From positions 50,075 to 114,074 of the forward strand of contig JAKJXP020000125.1 in NCBI GenBank assembly GCA_022225965.2: 64,000 bases of DNA, given 5' to 3'. A model generated the notes under the pieces. The model ran no database searches. It worked only from the letters and a program-made list of their open reading frames with translations, and was not told the DNA's origin. This document shows, piece by piece, positions 10,450 to 24,300 of the stretch. This DNA is from Diatrype stigma. Lineage: Eukaryota; Ascomycota; Sordariomycetes; Xylariales; Diatrypaceae. Each line of letters starts with the position of its first letter. Position 1 is the stretch's first letter. The translations under genes and the position numbers were made by a program.

Positions 10450-12010
10450 AGATCAGGTCGACGGAGAACGACGACACCCACGATACGTTCCGCCGGGATA
10501 TGTCGCCCGAGATCCACACCAGAGGTCGCGGGTCTCGAATCCGGAACTTGTCTCCTCCTTTCCGTGATCTCTGATGATGTCCGGGTGACACAGCAACAGC
10601 TGAAGCGGCTCCGAAGCCTCGCAAATGCTGGTGCCAGCGGTCCTGGGGAGGCAGGAATGTTCGCTCCCTGTCGTTGAAGTCCATTTCCTCGGATGGCCCG
10701 TACGGTCCATCAATAAGGTCGGATCGAAGGCTTTGGGCGTGGAGTTGGGACTGGAAGGTCGAATGGTCGTAGATTACTTGGAGTTGCTTGCTCATGTCAG
10801 GGGTGAACGAGTCGTTCAATAGGCTTAATTCTGAGGCAGTGAGAGACTAGACGTTAATAAATTGTGACTGGGGTGACAGTGGTAGTAGGTTAAAAAACTT
10901 ACGTTGCATGATCCTCGCCGTTGTTTCTTCGATGCTGCCAATCTTTTGGTAAGTTGAGAGGTGGATCATCGCTTGAGCAAATGTCATCACCCGAGTCACT
11001 TCAGCATAGTCGTCTCGGACAGCTTTGACTAATTCCCGCAACTTATCAACTCCGCCTCCAAGAGCCTTCGCCACCTTGGCTGGGGTGTTTGTTAGGCTTC
11101 TCTTCTTTTTGCTTTTTTCGTAAAGTAGTGATCAAGAAGTAGTGATCATGCTTACTTAAGGTCCCATGCTTCATATACGAGCCTGCAGCAACGATAAATG
11201 CCATGATAGAGACGAATAACTTGCTGATTGCCTTAAACATTGGAACAGACTTGATCTTCTCCCGAAGTGTCCTTATCTCACAACTGTAGTCGTCAATCAC
11301 CTGGAACATTGACACGATATCATCGTCGAGTTCACCAACGTTTTCATAAGTCTTGTGGGAATTATTAGTGTATAACACAGACGAAGTTCCGGGACAGCAG
11401 CATAGGTAAAATACCGTGATGAATAGCATAATGGCCTTGATTGCAACTTCATAGTGTGTTTGGGATGTGACCTCACTAACGATGAAAGCTGTCGCTGCTA
11501 AAACCTTGATGCCGCTATAAAGAACCTTCGATACAAACCGGAATAGATTCTTCATGGATGTGTTCAGTGTTCTGAAGACTTTCTGGGTCTTCTTGGTGAA
11601 TGAAAGTTGCTTATGACGACTTTCCCGCGGCTTCTGTTTGGATTGCTTGGCCTCATCATTGGCCTTTCGCGAATCCTCGTTTTCTTTCTGCTTGTGCTGT
11701 TCGAGATATGCTTCCAGCAAGTCCAGACTTTTCTGTTGCTCTTCGTGGTTTTTTGGGGGGTCATTAGCGATCTGGACTAAAGCCTTTAGAGCAGGGTCGC
11801 TGCTGCTTTCTGGAATTTTCTTGTCGCCGGGTGAGATATCTAGCTTGAGTGAGAGCATAGCCCTGTGCATTGTTAGGATAATGGGGACCTGGGTAATCTG
11901 TAGGATTTCACTAACGTGCTATCCTCGAATTCAAAAGCGTCGAGATTAATGTCGTCGAACCACTTTGTCAGTCCGTCCCCAGAAGATACCATATTTGACT
12001 TTGGCTTCAT

Positions 12011-12912
12011 GTTGTCAGTTTTGGGGGGAGATCAGAGTGCGGGAGCAGTATAGGGTGTGTATTGGACTAGTCTAAAACCTGGCCAGCCCCTAAAGAGGGG
12101 GGGACCAGCCGACTACCTATATAACTCGTTACCCCTCAGCGACCTCGTAGAAGTAACGTTGCGTGCTCCTTTCGTGTTCGTGTCCATATAGTCCTTGGCT
12201 GTATCCGATGCAACCGGAAAACCCCTGTATAACGCCCCTGACCCCGACACATGTTTCTTCGAGATTCGCGGCCAGGAATAAGTCTATCGACTGGTCATGC
12301 ACAAGTGTAGTTTGATCGGAAACATGCAGAATAGTGGTAACTTCTCACTGCCGCACACAGATAGGAAGGATTCCTCCGGGCCCTCGAATCAGGTCAACTG
12401 TGACTTATCTATAAGATTCGAAGGCGTATGCGGCGTTTGTGTGGCGTTGGCAACTATCTTGGGCCAATGGAGTTTGCGATTGTTTCTGTAGGACCCCAAA
12501 ACTTGATTGAGTTGTAGTTGCATCTGTGTCACGCAAAACCTTTTCATAGGTTCTCTTAAGTCCTGGTGGCGTTAGCTGAAGAGCAACTCGAGTAAATCAA
12601 TAAAAGGGGAGATGCGCATATAAAGCAGGGGACACGTCACCCTCTTGGACCCAACTTGGACTGATTCAATGACTATTCATTCAGAAGAGGATTTTATCGA
12701 AATTGTGATATTTTCCGCGAGATACTATTCAACCCAACAAATTTATAAGCAGTATAGGATACCATGTCTGAGCTTCATACAACCCAGCATAGCGCCCACG
12801 ATGGCCGGAACAGCCCATCTTCCATTTCAGTAAGTAATATACCAGCCAAAATTTACTTTCGCACGTCTGATTAAGAAAAATAAAGCAACAGCAACGCCTT
12901 GATCTAATTACT
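12011..12912. other. Divergent promoter region of STAND-like and AAA ATPase genes
   Basis: About 0.8-0.9 kb separates the two start codons, which point away from each other. A GC-patterned stretch near 12090-12110 (AAAGAGGGGGGGACC) is followed by ordinary sequence. The right end may hold a small first exon of the ATPase gene: ATG at 12801 (CACGATGGCC context), donor GTAAGT at 12830 and acceptor ATTAAG at 12875 would give an in-frame N-terminal extension. Other open frames here look like chance. Confidence 0.45.
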
Positions 12913-15219
12913 ATGGAGTTGAACGATATACGTAATATGATTAGGAGTTTCCCGGAATTGGAGAAGAGGGTTCAAGCCCTTGAACAGAGATATGCCAGCG
13001 TCGTAGGCACGGTTGAGGACGAACTGGACAGACTGAGCCTGAGAGAGAGCGAGACGGCGAGTCAAGATGACCAGGCGGACAAACGCGAGCTCAACGGCGA
13101 AGAGCTAAAGGGTCCCGAACGTCCCGAAACGGATCTCCTGAAGGTACATGTTAAGTTCCGCAAGGAAATACTCCACAGCTCTGGGGATCTAGTTTGGGTG
13201 AAAGGTTCAGGCGTGGAAGACTCAGACGTGGAAGTCTTGCCTTCGCAACGGAAATCGTTTCGCTACGCGGAGCTTAAAAACGGGAAATTACTTTTCTATG
13301 TCGAACGGTCGACAAAGCTGTACGAAATCTTGCTAGGCTTCTACCCTCCTGAAACGGGACAGCTAAAAGAATTCTCTTCTGCTCTCCAATTTAACAGCAT
13401 ATTCCCTCTCGTGCACTGCCGAGATAGACTCAAGGAGCTAGAGAACTCAACGACCGACGACAGACTAAGGACGGAATTGAGGGCCTTGGATCTTTTGTAT
13501 GAGCGCAAGCACCACTTTCGCAATGCTAAGCAACAGTACGACAAGCTGCAAGGGGCCAAAACGATCAACCACGAACTCCTCAGGGGTCTCTTTTCGACAG
13601 ACCAGCTGGTTGTGTTTCGTGAGCTACGGGACGAGTGGGCAATCGCCCGCGTGAAAACAGTGTTCGTAGATGAACAACAACGTTCCAGGTATGAACTAGA
13701 ATTAGCATGCGAAGCGATCGATTTCGACGGAAAAACCTTCCGGACTCACACCTACAGAAAAGAAATCGAAAATTTCGTGGGCACCAAGAACATCACAGAG
13801 CTAGCGGTGTACCCACTGTCCCACCATCCAGGCAAGGAAAGCCTTATCGAGGACTCCATCAAGTCAGGGAGGATATGGAAAGCCCTACATGATAAACTGA
13901 CGACTTCAGACGGGCAACCAGGTTCAAGGGTTATGCAATATGTTGGATACTGTGAGGCATTCCCCATCAATGACGATGGCATTGGTAACGAGGTACGTTT
14001 CTTTAACAGTCGTTCCGTATATCGATATGCCGCTGAACTTGAAGTTTAGATTACCGGAAGAGTTGTTGTAGACTCTACTAGGTACCCTGACCGAGACCTT
14101 CTGTTTTCTCAAGACAACACCGACCCGTTTAAGCGGACGGGAGATGTATTTGCAGACACGCCCGAAAACAACCCACTGGTCTTATGCCCCAAGAAGGTCC
14201 TGGTGTATAGTCTTAGTGACAACGAATGGTATTATGTTGCAATGCAGAGGTTGGAGCAACCTACTTGGGTAGATGATGCATGGTCTCGCCTAGTCGTATC
14301 GCCTTCACTGGACGTTGAAAATTCAGTTGAACGTATCAGAAAGCTTGCCAAAGCCCATATGAATTCCACCCAATCGCGAAAGATTGGCATGAAGCCGGAT
14401 AATTTTCGGGGAAAGGGGAAAGGGTTGACGTTCCTGCTTCATGGCCCGCCGGGCGTTGGCAAAACCATGACAGCGGAATGTCTTTCCGAAGAGCTTAAGA
14501 GTCCGCTATATCGCATCAATCTGGGGATGCTAGTGTCTCACGAGCGATGGGAGTCTAAGATCGAGGAGATCTTCAAACAAGCCCACTTCTGGAATGCAAT
14601 TCTACTAATTGACGAAGCGGAAGTTGTAATGTCTGAGAGAACGGTGACACAAATGTCTAGCCTCGCATGGGTGGCGGGTACGTTATCGTCATAATTTAAC
14701 ACCTGCCAGAACATGCCTTTGGAAGAACAGTCTGCTAATCCAGCTATGTAGTATTTCTCCGGAAAATCGAATACTTCGAAGGCATCCTCTTCCTCACTAC
14801 GAATCAGATACACATGATCGACCCAGCGTTCATCTCCCGCGTGAACCTCGGCGTAAGATTCCCAGAGTTGGACCATGAGATACGCCTCCAAATTTGGCAG
14901 AAGCTTCTTGGCGAATCCGGGGCCTCTAGTCTGAACCTGAGAGCCGACGGACAGGCTCTGGAGAAATTTGCTGAGATTCAACTGAATGGTCGGCAAATTA
15001 GAAACGTGATTTACTCTGCACGACTTCTGGCCGATCCAGCGATTTCTGGCCCGCTTACTAAAGCCGAGATCGATAAGTCTCTCAAAGATGTTATCAATTT
15101 CAGTAAGACCCAGCATCCTCTTTTTCATGATCTCTTCATTAATTCGTGCTGCTATAGTGGACATGATCAAGGAGGAAAAACACGTTGTGGAGATGAACCA
15201 CATGTCTCACTGGTCATGA
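12913..15219 (+). CDS. Fungal AAA family ATPase
   Basis: Four exons are proposed: 12913-13992, 14050-14677, 14752-15102 and 15158-15219, giving 706 aa; the introns are 57, 74 and 55 bp. The N-terminus is a short coiled coil (LEKRVQALEQRYASV), followed by a fungal-specific beta-rich domain of the type that precedes AAA modules in this family. The AAA module is in the second half: Walker A GPPGVGKT at about residue 492, Walker B AILLIDEAE at about 548, sensor-1 LFLTTNQ after the third exon junction, and SRVNLGVRF at the Arg-finger position. A helical lid domain follows. The family is expanded in Pezizomycotina and its substrates are unknown; it is likely an ATP-driven remodelling factor. The last two introns are supported by the restoration of conserved motifs across the junctions. 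An upstream start at 12801 through a 46-bp intron is possible. Divergence from a STAND-like gene may mean co-regulation, but this is inference. Confidence 0.85.
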
Positions 15220-15510
15220 TATGCGCCTTCAGTACCCTAAGGAACCATGCAGAGATTTACGGGTGTGCTGTGAAAGGATTTGTTAACAGAAAGTAGGGGC
15301 CATATGAGAAATATGAGAAAAGGGGGATAGCAACTGAGTGTTGATTATAAGGGGCCATTGAAGGACATATCGGGGCTGCATTCGTCATGACTTATGAAAA
15401 GCAGAAGATCTCTTTGGCAGGAAAAAGTTCCTATATGGCCTGATTGCGTACAAAAGGTATCTAAATTCTAGCTATGTTACAAAACTTCATGCTATACAGT
15501 GGTTGGCTCT

Positions 15511-18204
<2,694 letters not shown>

Positions 18205-19893
18205 ATGGCGCGCGTATATGCCGATGTCAACCAGAATCTGCCCCGCAGCTATTGGGACTATGACAGTGTCAACATCAGTAAGTACATCGGGATTCTTCGC
18301 TTTCTTCTTTCCTTCCATTGCGACTGTGCAGCCAGCCTTGATGTCACCCTGCCTTTCCTCATCTCACATCATCACCATCATCATACCCTCCGTGATACGT
18401 TTCACTGGTGGAGCTCTATTGCAGCTCCATAGCAGCTCGAGATCCTACCCATATTGCGATGAATGGTGCCATAAACTGACCGACCTTCTGCACTCTTAGG
18501 CTGGGGCGTTCTCGAAAACTACGAAGTAGTCCGCAAGATCGGTATGTCCAACACGGATTCGCATTCATCGGACGGAAGATTAACATATCACCCACATGCG
18601 TATAGGCCGCGGCAAGTACAGCGAGGTTTTCGAGGGCATCAACATCGTCAACTACCAGAAATGCGTCATCAAGGTCTTGAAGCCCGTCAAGAAGAAGAAG
18701 ATCAAGAGGGAGATCAAGATTCTACAAAATTTGTCGGGGGGTCCTAACATCGTCGCCCTACTGGATGTGGTCAGAGACAGCCAGGTAGGAGGCAATCCTC
18801 TCGTAAGCTCTTTCGAGTGTCGTCGGACCTCCCTCCTCGGGACTCGGCCGGGAGCTCTCGTTTTCCCGCTTCTGGTGTTCAAGTAGTAACCGTGTCGTAA
18901 TCTAGAGTAAGACACCGTCGCTGATCTTCGAGTACGTCAACAACACCGACTTCCGCAGCCTCTACCCTAAGTTCAACGACATCGATGTTCGCTACTACAT
19001 CTATGAGTTGCTCAAGGCCCTCGACTACTGCCATAGCAAGGGCATTATGCACAGAGATGTGAAGCCTCATAACGTTATGATCGATCATGAGAACAGAAAG
19101 GTATACCCGACCGTCTTATTCATTATCGTTATCGGGCCATTTTTCTGACAGATTCTCTAGTTGCGTCTCATCGACTGGGGCTTGGCAGAGTTCTATCACC
19201 CTGGAACGGAGTATAACGTGCGCGTAAGTGGCCAAATATGCCCTTATTCTGATCCTTCCTTTTGAGGTGCTGCATGTTTTGTTGCCTTCCCCAAGCTTCT
19301 GAGGTCATTTATGCGAATGATTCTCATCGGAAACTCTATATTCCGGGCAGGATCAGGTATTGACCCGGTGCAGGTTGCTTCTCGTTACTTTAAGGGACCG
19401 GAGCTGTTGGTGGACTTCCAAGAATACGATTACAGTCTGGACATGTGGAGTCTTGGCGCTATGTTTGCGTCCATGATCTTTAGGAAAGAACCCTTCTTCC
19501 ATGGTCAAAGCAACTCCGACCAACTTGTCAAGATCGCCAAGGTCCTCGGTACCGATGATCTCTTTGACTACTTAGACAAGTACGAGATCGAGCTTGACCC
19601 GCAGTACGATGATATCCTAGGCCGTTTTCAGAAGAAACCCTGGCATAGCTTCGTCAACTCGGAGAACCAGCGATTCGTCAGCAATGAAGCAATCGACTTC
19701 CTAGACAAGCTCTTGCGATACGATCATCAGGTAGGCGAGACAATGTCCAAAACTAGGTGTCATTTGCTGACCAATTCTTTAGGAGCGTCTCACGGCCAAG
19801 GAGGCCATGAGCCACCCATACTTTGCACAAATTCGCGATGAGGCAACGCTCAAGCAGTACCTCAACGGTGCTACTGTCAGCTCGGCTTCCTGA
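18205..19893 (+). CDS. cka1: Casein kinase II catalytic subunit alpha
   Basis: Seven exons are proposed: 18205-18277, 18500-18541, 18606-18784, 18906-19100, 19161-19223, 19374-19730 and 19783-19893, giving 339 aa, the normal CK2 alpha length. CK2 is a constitutively active acidophilic Ser/Thr kinase working in cytoplasm and nucleus as an alpha2beta2 complex. The start [19 protein letters not shown] is the family hallmark. The Gly-rich loop is GRGKYSEVF, the ATP-anchoring Lys lies in KCVIKVLKP, and the basic cluster [10 protein letters not shown] is present. The catalytic loop is HRDVKPHNV. The metal-binding motif is DWG rather than DFG, as is specific to CK2, followed by [19 protein letters not shown]. 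Every junction restores conserved sequence. The first intron is the longest (222 bp), a common place for regulatory sequence. Confidence 0.97.
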
Positions 19894-21323
19894 TTGATTC
19901 TAACTTGATCATGGTTGTCATGCGTGACTCGCTTTGAATTGGCAAGGGAGACCCTCGGTTGGAAGACGATAAGTGTCATTCCCTTCCCTGGTGTGTTGGT
20001 CTACACAGTCGGGAAGGGTGAACACCACTTTATTGCCACTTCTCAAAGTTCCGTTTCGGTCACTACCATGCGTTGGGCCCCCTGGGCTTTAACCTCAGCA
20101 TGACCGGGTCTAGGTGGATCGCCGTTGTTGGTGGCAGATCTTCTCATATCTGTCTCCGAATATACCCCCAGTCTCACAATAACAGCTAATATGGCATCGT
20201 TATGATGGCCGAATTGTGAGACCGCATCGGGCTATGCTACTTCACGGCTAGCAGCCCAACATGCCCTTTCTAGATGGCTAGCTCCATGAGACCGTCGCAA
20301 ATGAATTAGGCGCGACATTTATTTAGTTATGAGGGATAGCACAGACTAATTATGAATACTCCACGAATTTTCTTCTACTCGTGAACATTATTCTGCTCGT
20401 GAAAACGTTCCTTTGATATCTGAAGTTCCAAGATGAGATCAGCATACTGCATGTAAAGCCAAATCTCCTGGGCTCAGGCAGCAGCGTTACAACTCAGGTT
20501 TATGTTATCTCTAAAGATGTGGCGACTGTGGTGAGCAGGGTCCGTTAGACTTCTCTTCTGGGGTATGTATTCCGTGATGAGATTTATAGCTATCTCTGCC
20601 ATGTCTGCTCTCCCCCTCCCCCAAACTCCTATCCGCCCCCTTCCCCCTTTCGGTTTCTAACCTCGCCTCTATTCCGAGTTCTACAATTCGCAGTTCTCCA
20701 AGGATGTCGTAGTGTGCGATGGGATCTTCCCATGTCCTGCACCTAGTATTTATCACAGCAGTGAGCAGTATATATCCCGCGTAAGGGAGGGGAAGGAGCA
20801 TCGTTACTTCCAGGTAAAGAAGACAAGCAAGCACCCATCTTGCAAGACTTTTGACTTGAATTTGAGTCAGTGTTCATTCGCCTATCTACTTGTCCGTCCG
20901 CCTGTTTGCCAGCCTGTCTGCCTATCTGCCAACCTGCCCCAAGAAATAGTGTGTGTACCCCGGCGGCTTTGCTCAACACTTATGAATACAAAAAAACAAC
21001 TGCTATTTACCTAGCAGGCTGGTGAACTACGTAAATCAGCTACTTACTTAGTTATGTAAACACGCGAGAGAGAGCCCCGAATGGATCTTCGACTGTGTCA
21101 CGGTGTATCGTGGATCGCACATGGAAGCTACATAGGTAGGTAGATGGCTTCCTGGGTACCCATTGATGTACCAAGTAGTAGTGAGTGGTCGAAGGCTTCT
21201 TTACCGGGCAAACAAGTATATATATACAGATATATAGGGGCAGTGCTATGAGAATTATAACGGAGAGTGACGCTCTCACCACCCCTTTCCCCTTTCCCTT
21301 TCTACTCTCCCACCTACTACAAT
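19894..21323. other. Intergenic between CK2 alpha and scm3 (3' to 3')
   Basis: This is convergent 3' flanking DNA. It has C-rich tracts near 20605-20650 and CTGCC/GTCCGCC words near 20890-20940. Small open frames (for example 20511-20834 minus and 20712-21014 plus) overlap each other and show no protein-like pattern. Confidence 0.5.
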
Positions 21324-24300
21324 TCACTTGCAACACGTAAAGCAGAAATCGCGTTCGCAGACGTACCCGCCCTCACCACACTTGCGCACCGTACCACCCG
21401 GCGTCCTCATGAGGCCGTCTTCCTCCTCTTCCTCCTCCCCCTCTTTTTCTTCTCGTTGTTCTACCTCTCCCCCTTCCACGCCTGCCGCCGCTGCTGATGC
21501 TGGGCTACTACTACTCATGCCCGCCGTCGTCTTCGCCGCCGCGCGCGGCCGTCGGGGCGTAGCCAGCAGCAGCATATTCCGCGCCGCGACCGTGCGCGCC
21601 AGGGGCGAGCTCTGCACCCCGCCCGCTCCGCCGCTGCTGTGGCGTTTCCCTCCCGCCAGGGGCCTGCGGGGCGTCGTCGCGGGAATGGCGGCGGTGGTGC
21701 GGCGGCGGTGGTTGCTTCCGTACCCGAGAGGGCCTAGTCCGAGACGTGCGCGGAATGAGGATGTTGGGGTTATAGCAGTAGGAAAGCCAGGATGATGGGT
21801 CGATGTCGGTGTGAGTATGCTTAGTTCGTCTTCGTGTTCCGGATCGTCGGGTACTAGGGACGTTAGGGCGAACCGCCTTGCTGGGGCGGCGAGGTGTCGG
21901 AACTTCGTCGCTGAGGAACTTGATGACGATGGTGGTGGCGGTGGCGGTAGTGATGGTGATGATGGAGCTTGATTATCATTATCATTATTACGGGACTTTC
22001 GTTTGCCGGTGCTGTTGTTTTTGGCACTGTTACTAATGGTGCTAGCGGCGGAGGCAGCGGCAGCGGGAGCCGGAGGGGTGTTTATGGTGGTGGTTGTAAT
22101 AGTATTACTGGCGGTAGTGGTCGGGGTGGTGGTCTCTGACGTCGTTGTGGCGGCCTCCGTTGGGGGCTGCTTCTTCTTCTTCGGAGTCTCGGGGGCCGGA
22201 ATCTTGCGCTGCTGCTGCTTCTGGGTTGCGAGTAGTTTCCGATCGCTCCGACGACGACGGATTGGGGATTTTGCTACCGGTGCGTCGACGTCGGCGTCAA
22301 CGTCGGGCATTTCTACATCCCCTTCGTCGGCAGCTGCGTTTAGAAGAGGAATAGACTCGTCGTCGCGCGCTCTCGGTGGCGGCGACTCACGAATGACTAG
22401 ATCCCGTGTCGGCTGTCTCGGGCCGCTCGGGTTCTCCGCCCCTATCTTCTGTTCGACTCCAACGCGATTTCCACACTTGGCGTCCCAGTCAACTGCCGTG
22501 GCGCCCGAGCTGTGAATCTTCCGAGCAGATGGTGGTAGTACCTGCGGGATCCGATTCGGGCTTTGCTTTCTAGACCTCAAGACCCTTGTTGTGGCGGGGT
22601 TCTGCGACTTTTGCAATGGCGTCTGCGGGACAGCCTCATTCTCTTGAGCTTTTTCTGACATCGGTGTAGGGGATGTTGCCTCGGGGGCTTCTTCGTTCTG
22701 AGAGACTTCTTGGGCCCCAAGCGTACCGGGATTTTGGTGTTCCTCGGTACTGATAGCATCCGCATTCTCGATCAGCTTCGCTGACCCGACTGGATCTGCG
22801 CTATGGGATTCGGGCTCAGCTTGAACTCCGTCCACCCCATGATGCGCTATGCTGACCGGGCTACTCGGATTTCGGTGCTGTTCGCTAACCTCCTCCGCAG
22901 GGCCCGTAGCAATCGATCCTATCTCGTTGTCTGGAGCAAGTTCAGTCGGCAGAGACTCGATGTCTTTGCTACCAGTTTCCCCTTCAGTGATATCTGACAC
23001 AGGAAAAAATGACCCTGGAAATCTGTCCGTGTTTTCTGCCATGCTGGATTGCGAATTTCCAGGATATACAGGGCTTTGCCTCGGATCGATCTCGGCGCTC
23101 GACGTGTCTGGCTTTGAGGATGCCAGTATCTCAGATATCTCAGCGATTACTTCTGGTCTATACTCCGGGATTGATGAATTATCCGGGTCATCAACTGGTA
23201 TATTTTCGTTGCTGTCATGATGCATGGAAGCTTCACTTCGCTTGTCTTCCGCGGTCACTTTGGGCGATTTGGGCACAGGCAAAGTGCGATCACCCCCCTG
23301 CGCGACTATTTGGGTGTCTTCTTCTACCATTCCCTTTGCTACATCATCAGTGAGGGTCGCAAATTCAGTCACTTTTTGCTTGGTCTGCCTTTGCTTTCGG
23401 GATGTCCTTTTACTTGAAGATTCAGGCTGCTTTTGAACTCGCCTCGACTTCCGTCCTGTACCTGGCTGCCCAGTATCGATAGGAACCCGATCCGGTTCAT
23501 TGGCTGCAGGGGCTGTGGGCTGTTCAGCTGGAGAGAGGCTTCGTCTCGGTGGTTCTGATTCCTGCCGCGCATAGGTCAAGGCTTGAGCGCGTGGCATTGA
23601 GAATATCGGTATATAGAAATTATTGGTGGTAGTCACAGTGTCATCAAGCTTGCTGACAGTAGTTCTTGGATGCCCACCCGTGCTATTATGGATAGAATTA
23701 TTCTTCTTGGATCGGCGCCGTTTGTGTGGGACTTTCTCGAGTGCCTTAGTCTTAGCCTCAGTTACAGTCTTGTCGCCAGTGCCCTTGTCGCCAGTACCCT
23801 TGTCGCCTTTAGCAGAAGCTGCGTCTGTATCTGTGTTCGCATGTAAAGGCGTGACAACTTGGGGTGAGGCCTTCTCGGTTGGCTTTTTTGGGCTTGCGGG
23901 TGGATTTTCAAGCAAGATATCATCTTCCTCGGTATCACTAATCTCTTCTGAAGCTGCTGCGGGCAGTGCTTTCCTGGCAAAGGCCTTTACAGTACTGAAT
24001 CTTTTGGGGGCTGGTTGACCAAATACATCTCTGTATGTGCTTCGAACCCTTGGTTGACCAAAGCTGTTATACTCTAGCCCTCCAGGGTGGCCCATAAACT
24101 GATTTCGGAACCCAAAATTGTCTTGGAAAAGCGACAATGGCATATTCATTGCTTGCCCTTCTGGGTTGGCCGACTGGCTACCAGGGAAAGCGCCAAAGGA
24201 GAATGGTGGAGGCGCTCCAAACGGGCTTGGGGCCATAGCTAAGGACGATAATGGATGATCCACGGCAAATGGGATATCCCATTTAGTGGAAGATTCTTGG

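Larger units (their letters stand above)
2467..12010 (-). pseudogene. STAND/NLR-like gene disrupted by an LTR retrotransposon
   Basis: This minus-strand gene starts at ATG 12010. Exons are 12010-11916, 11862-11156, 11079-10903 and 10830-10445, resuming at 3015-2467 beyond the inserted element. Introns have normal GT..AG ends (GTTAGT, GTAAGC, GTAAGT donors). The summed exons with one GAAGG copy give 1,914 nt, exactly 638 codons, with no internal stop, so the gene was intact when hit. The N-terminal about 300 aa is helical with two hydrophobic stretches and looks like the fungal STAND N-terminal (Goodbye-type) domain. The NTPase-like core follows: LVWISGD occupies the usual Walker A strand but no GxxxxGK[ST] is visible, and IVLLLIDRLD looks like a Walker B strand. 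No C-terminal repeats are seen, and the frame stops at TAG just before 2467. Fungal STAND proteins act in non-self recognition and cell death; that role here is inferred. The element almost certainly abolishes a full-length product, though exons 1-3 could still be transcribed. It is divergent from the AAA ATPase gene at 12913. Confidence 0.8.

Noticed and set aside
14538..15203. 221-codon open frame antisense to the AAA ATPase
   Set aside because: It overlaps two introns and the conserved AAA core, has no family pattern, and is explained by the codon content of the sense gene.
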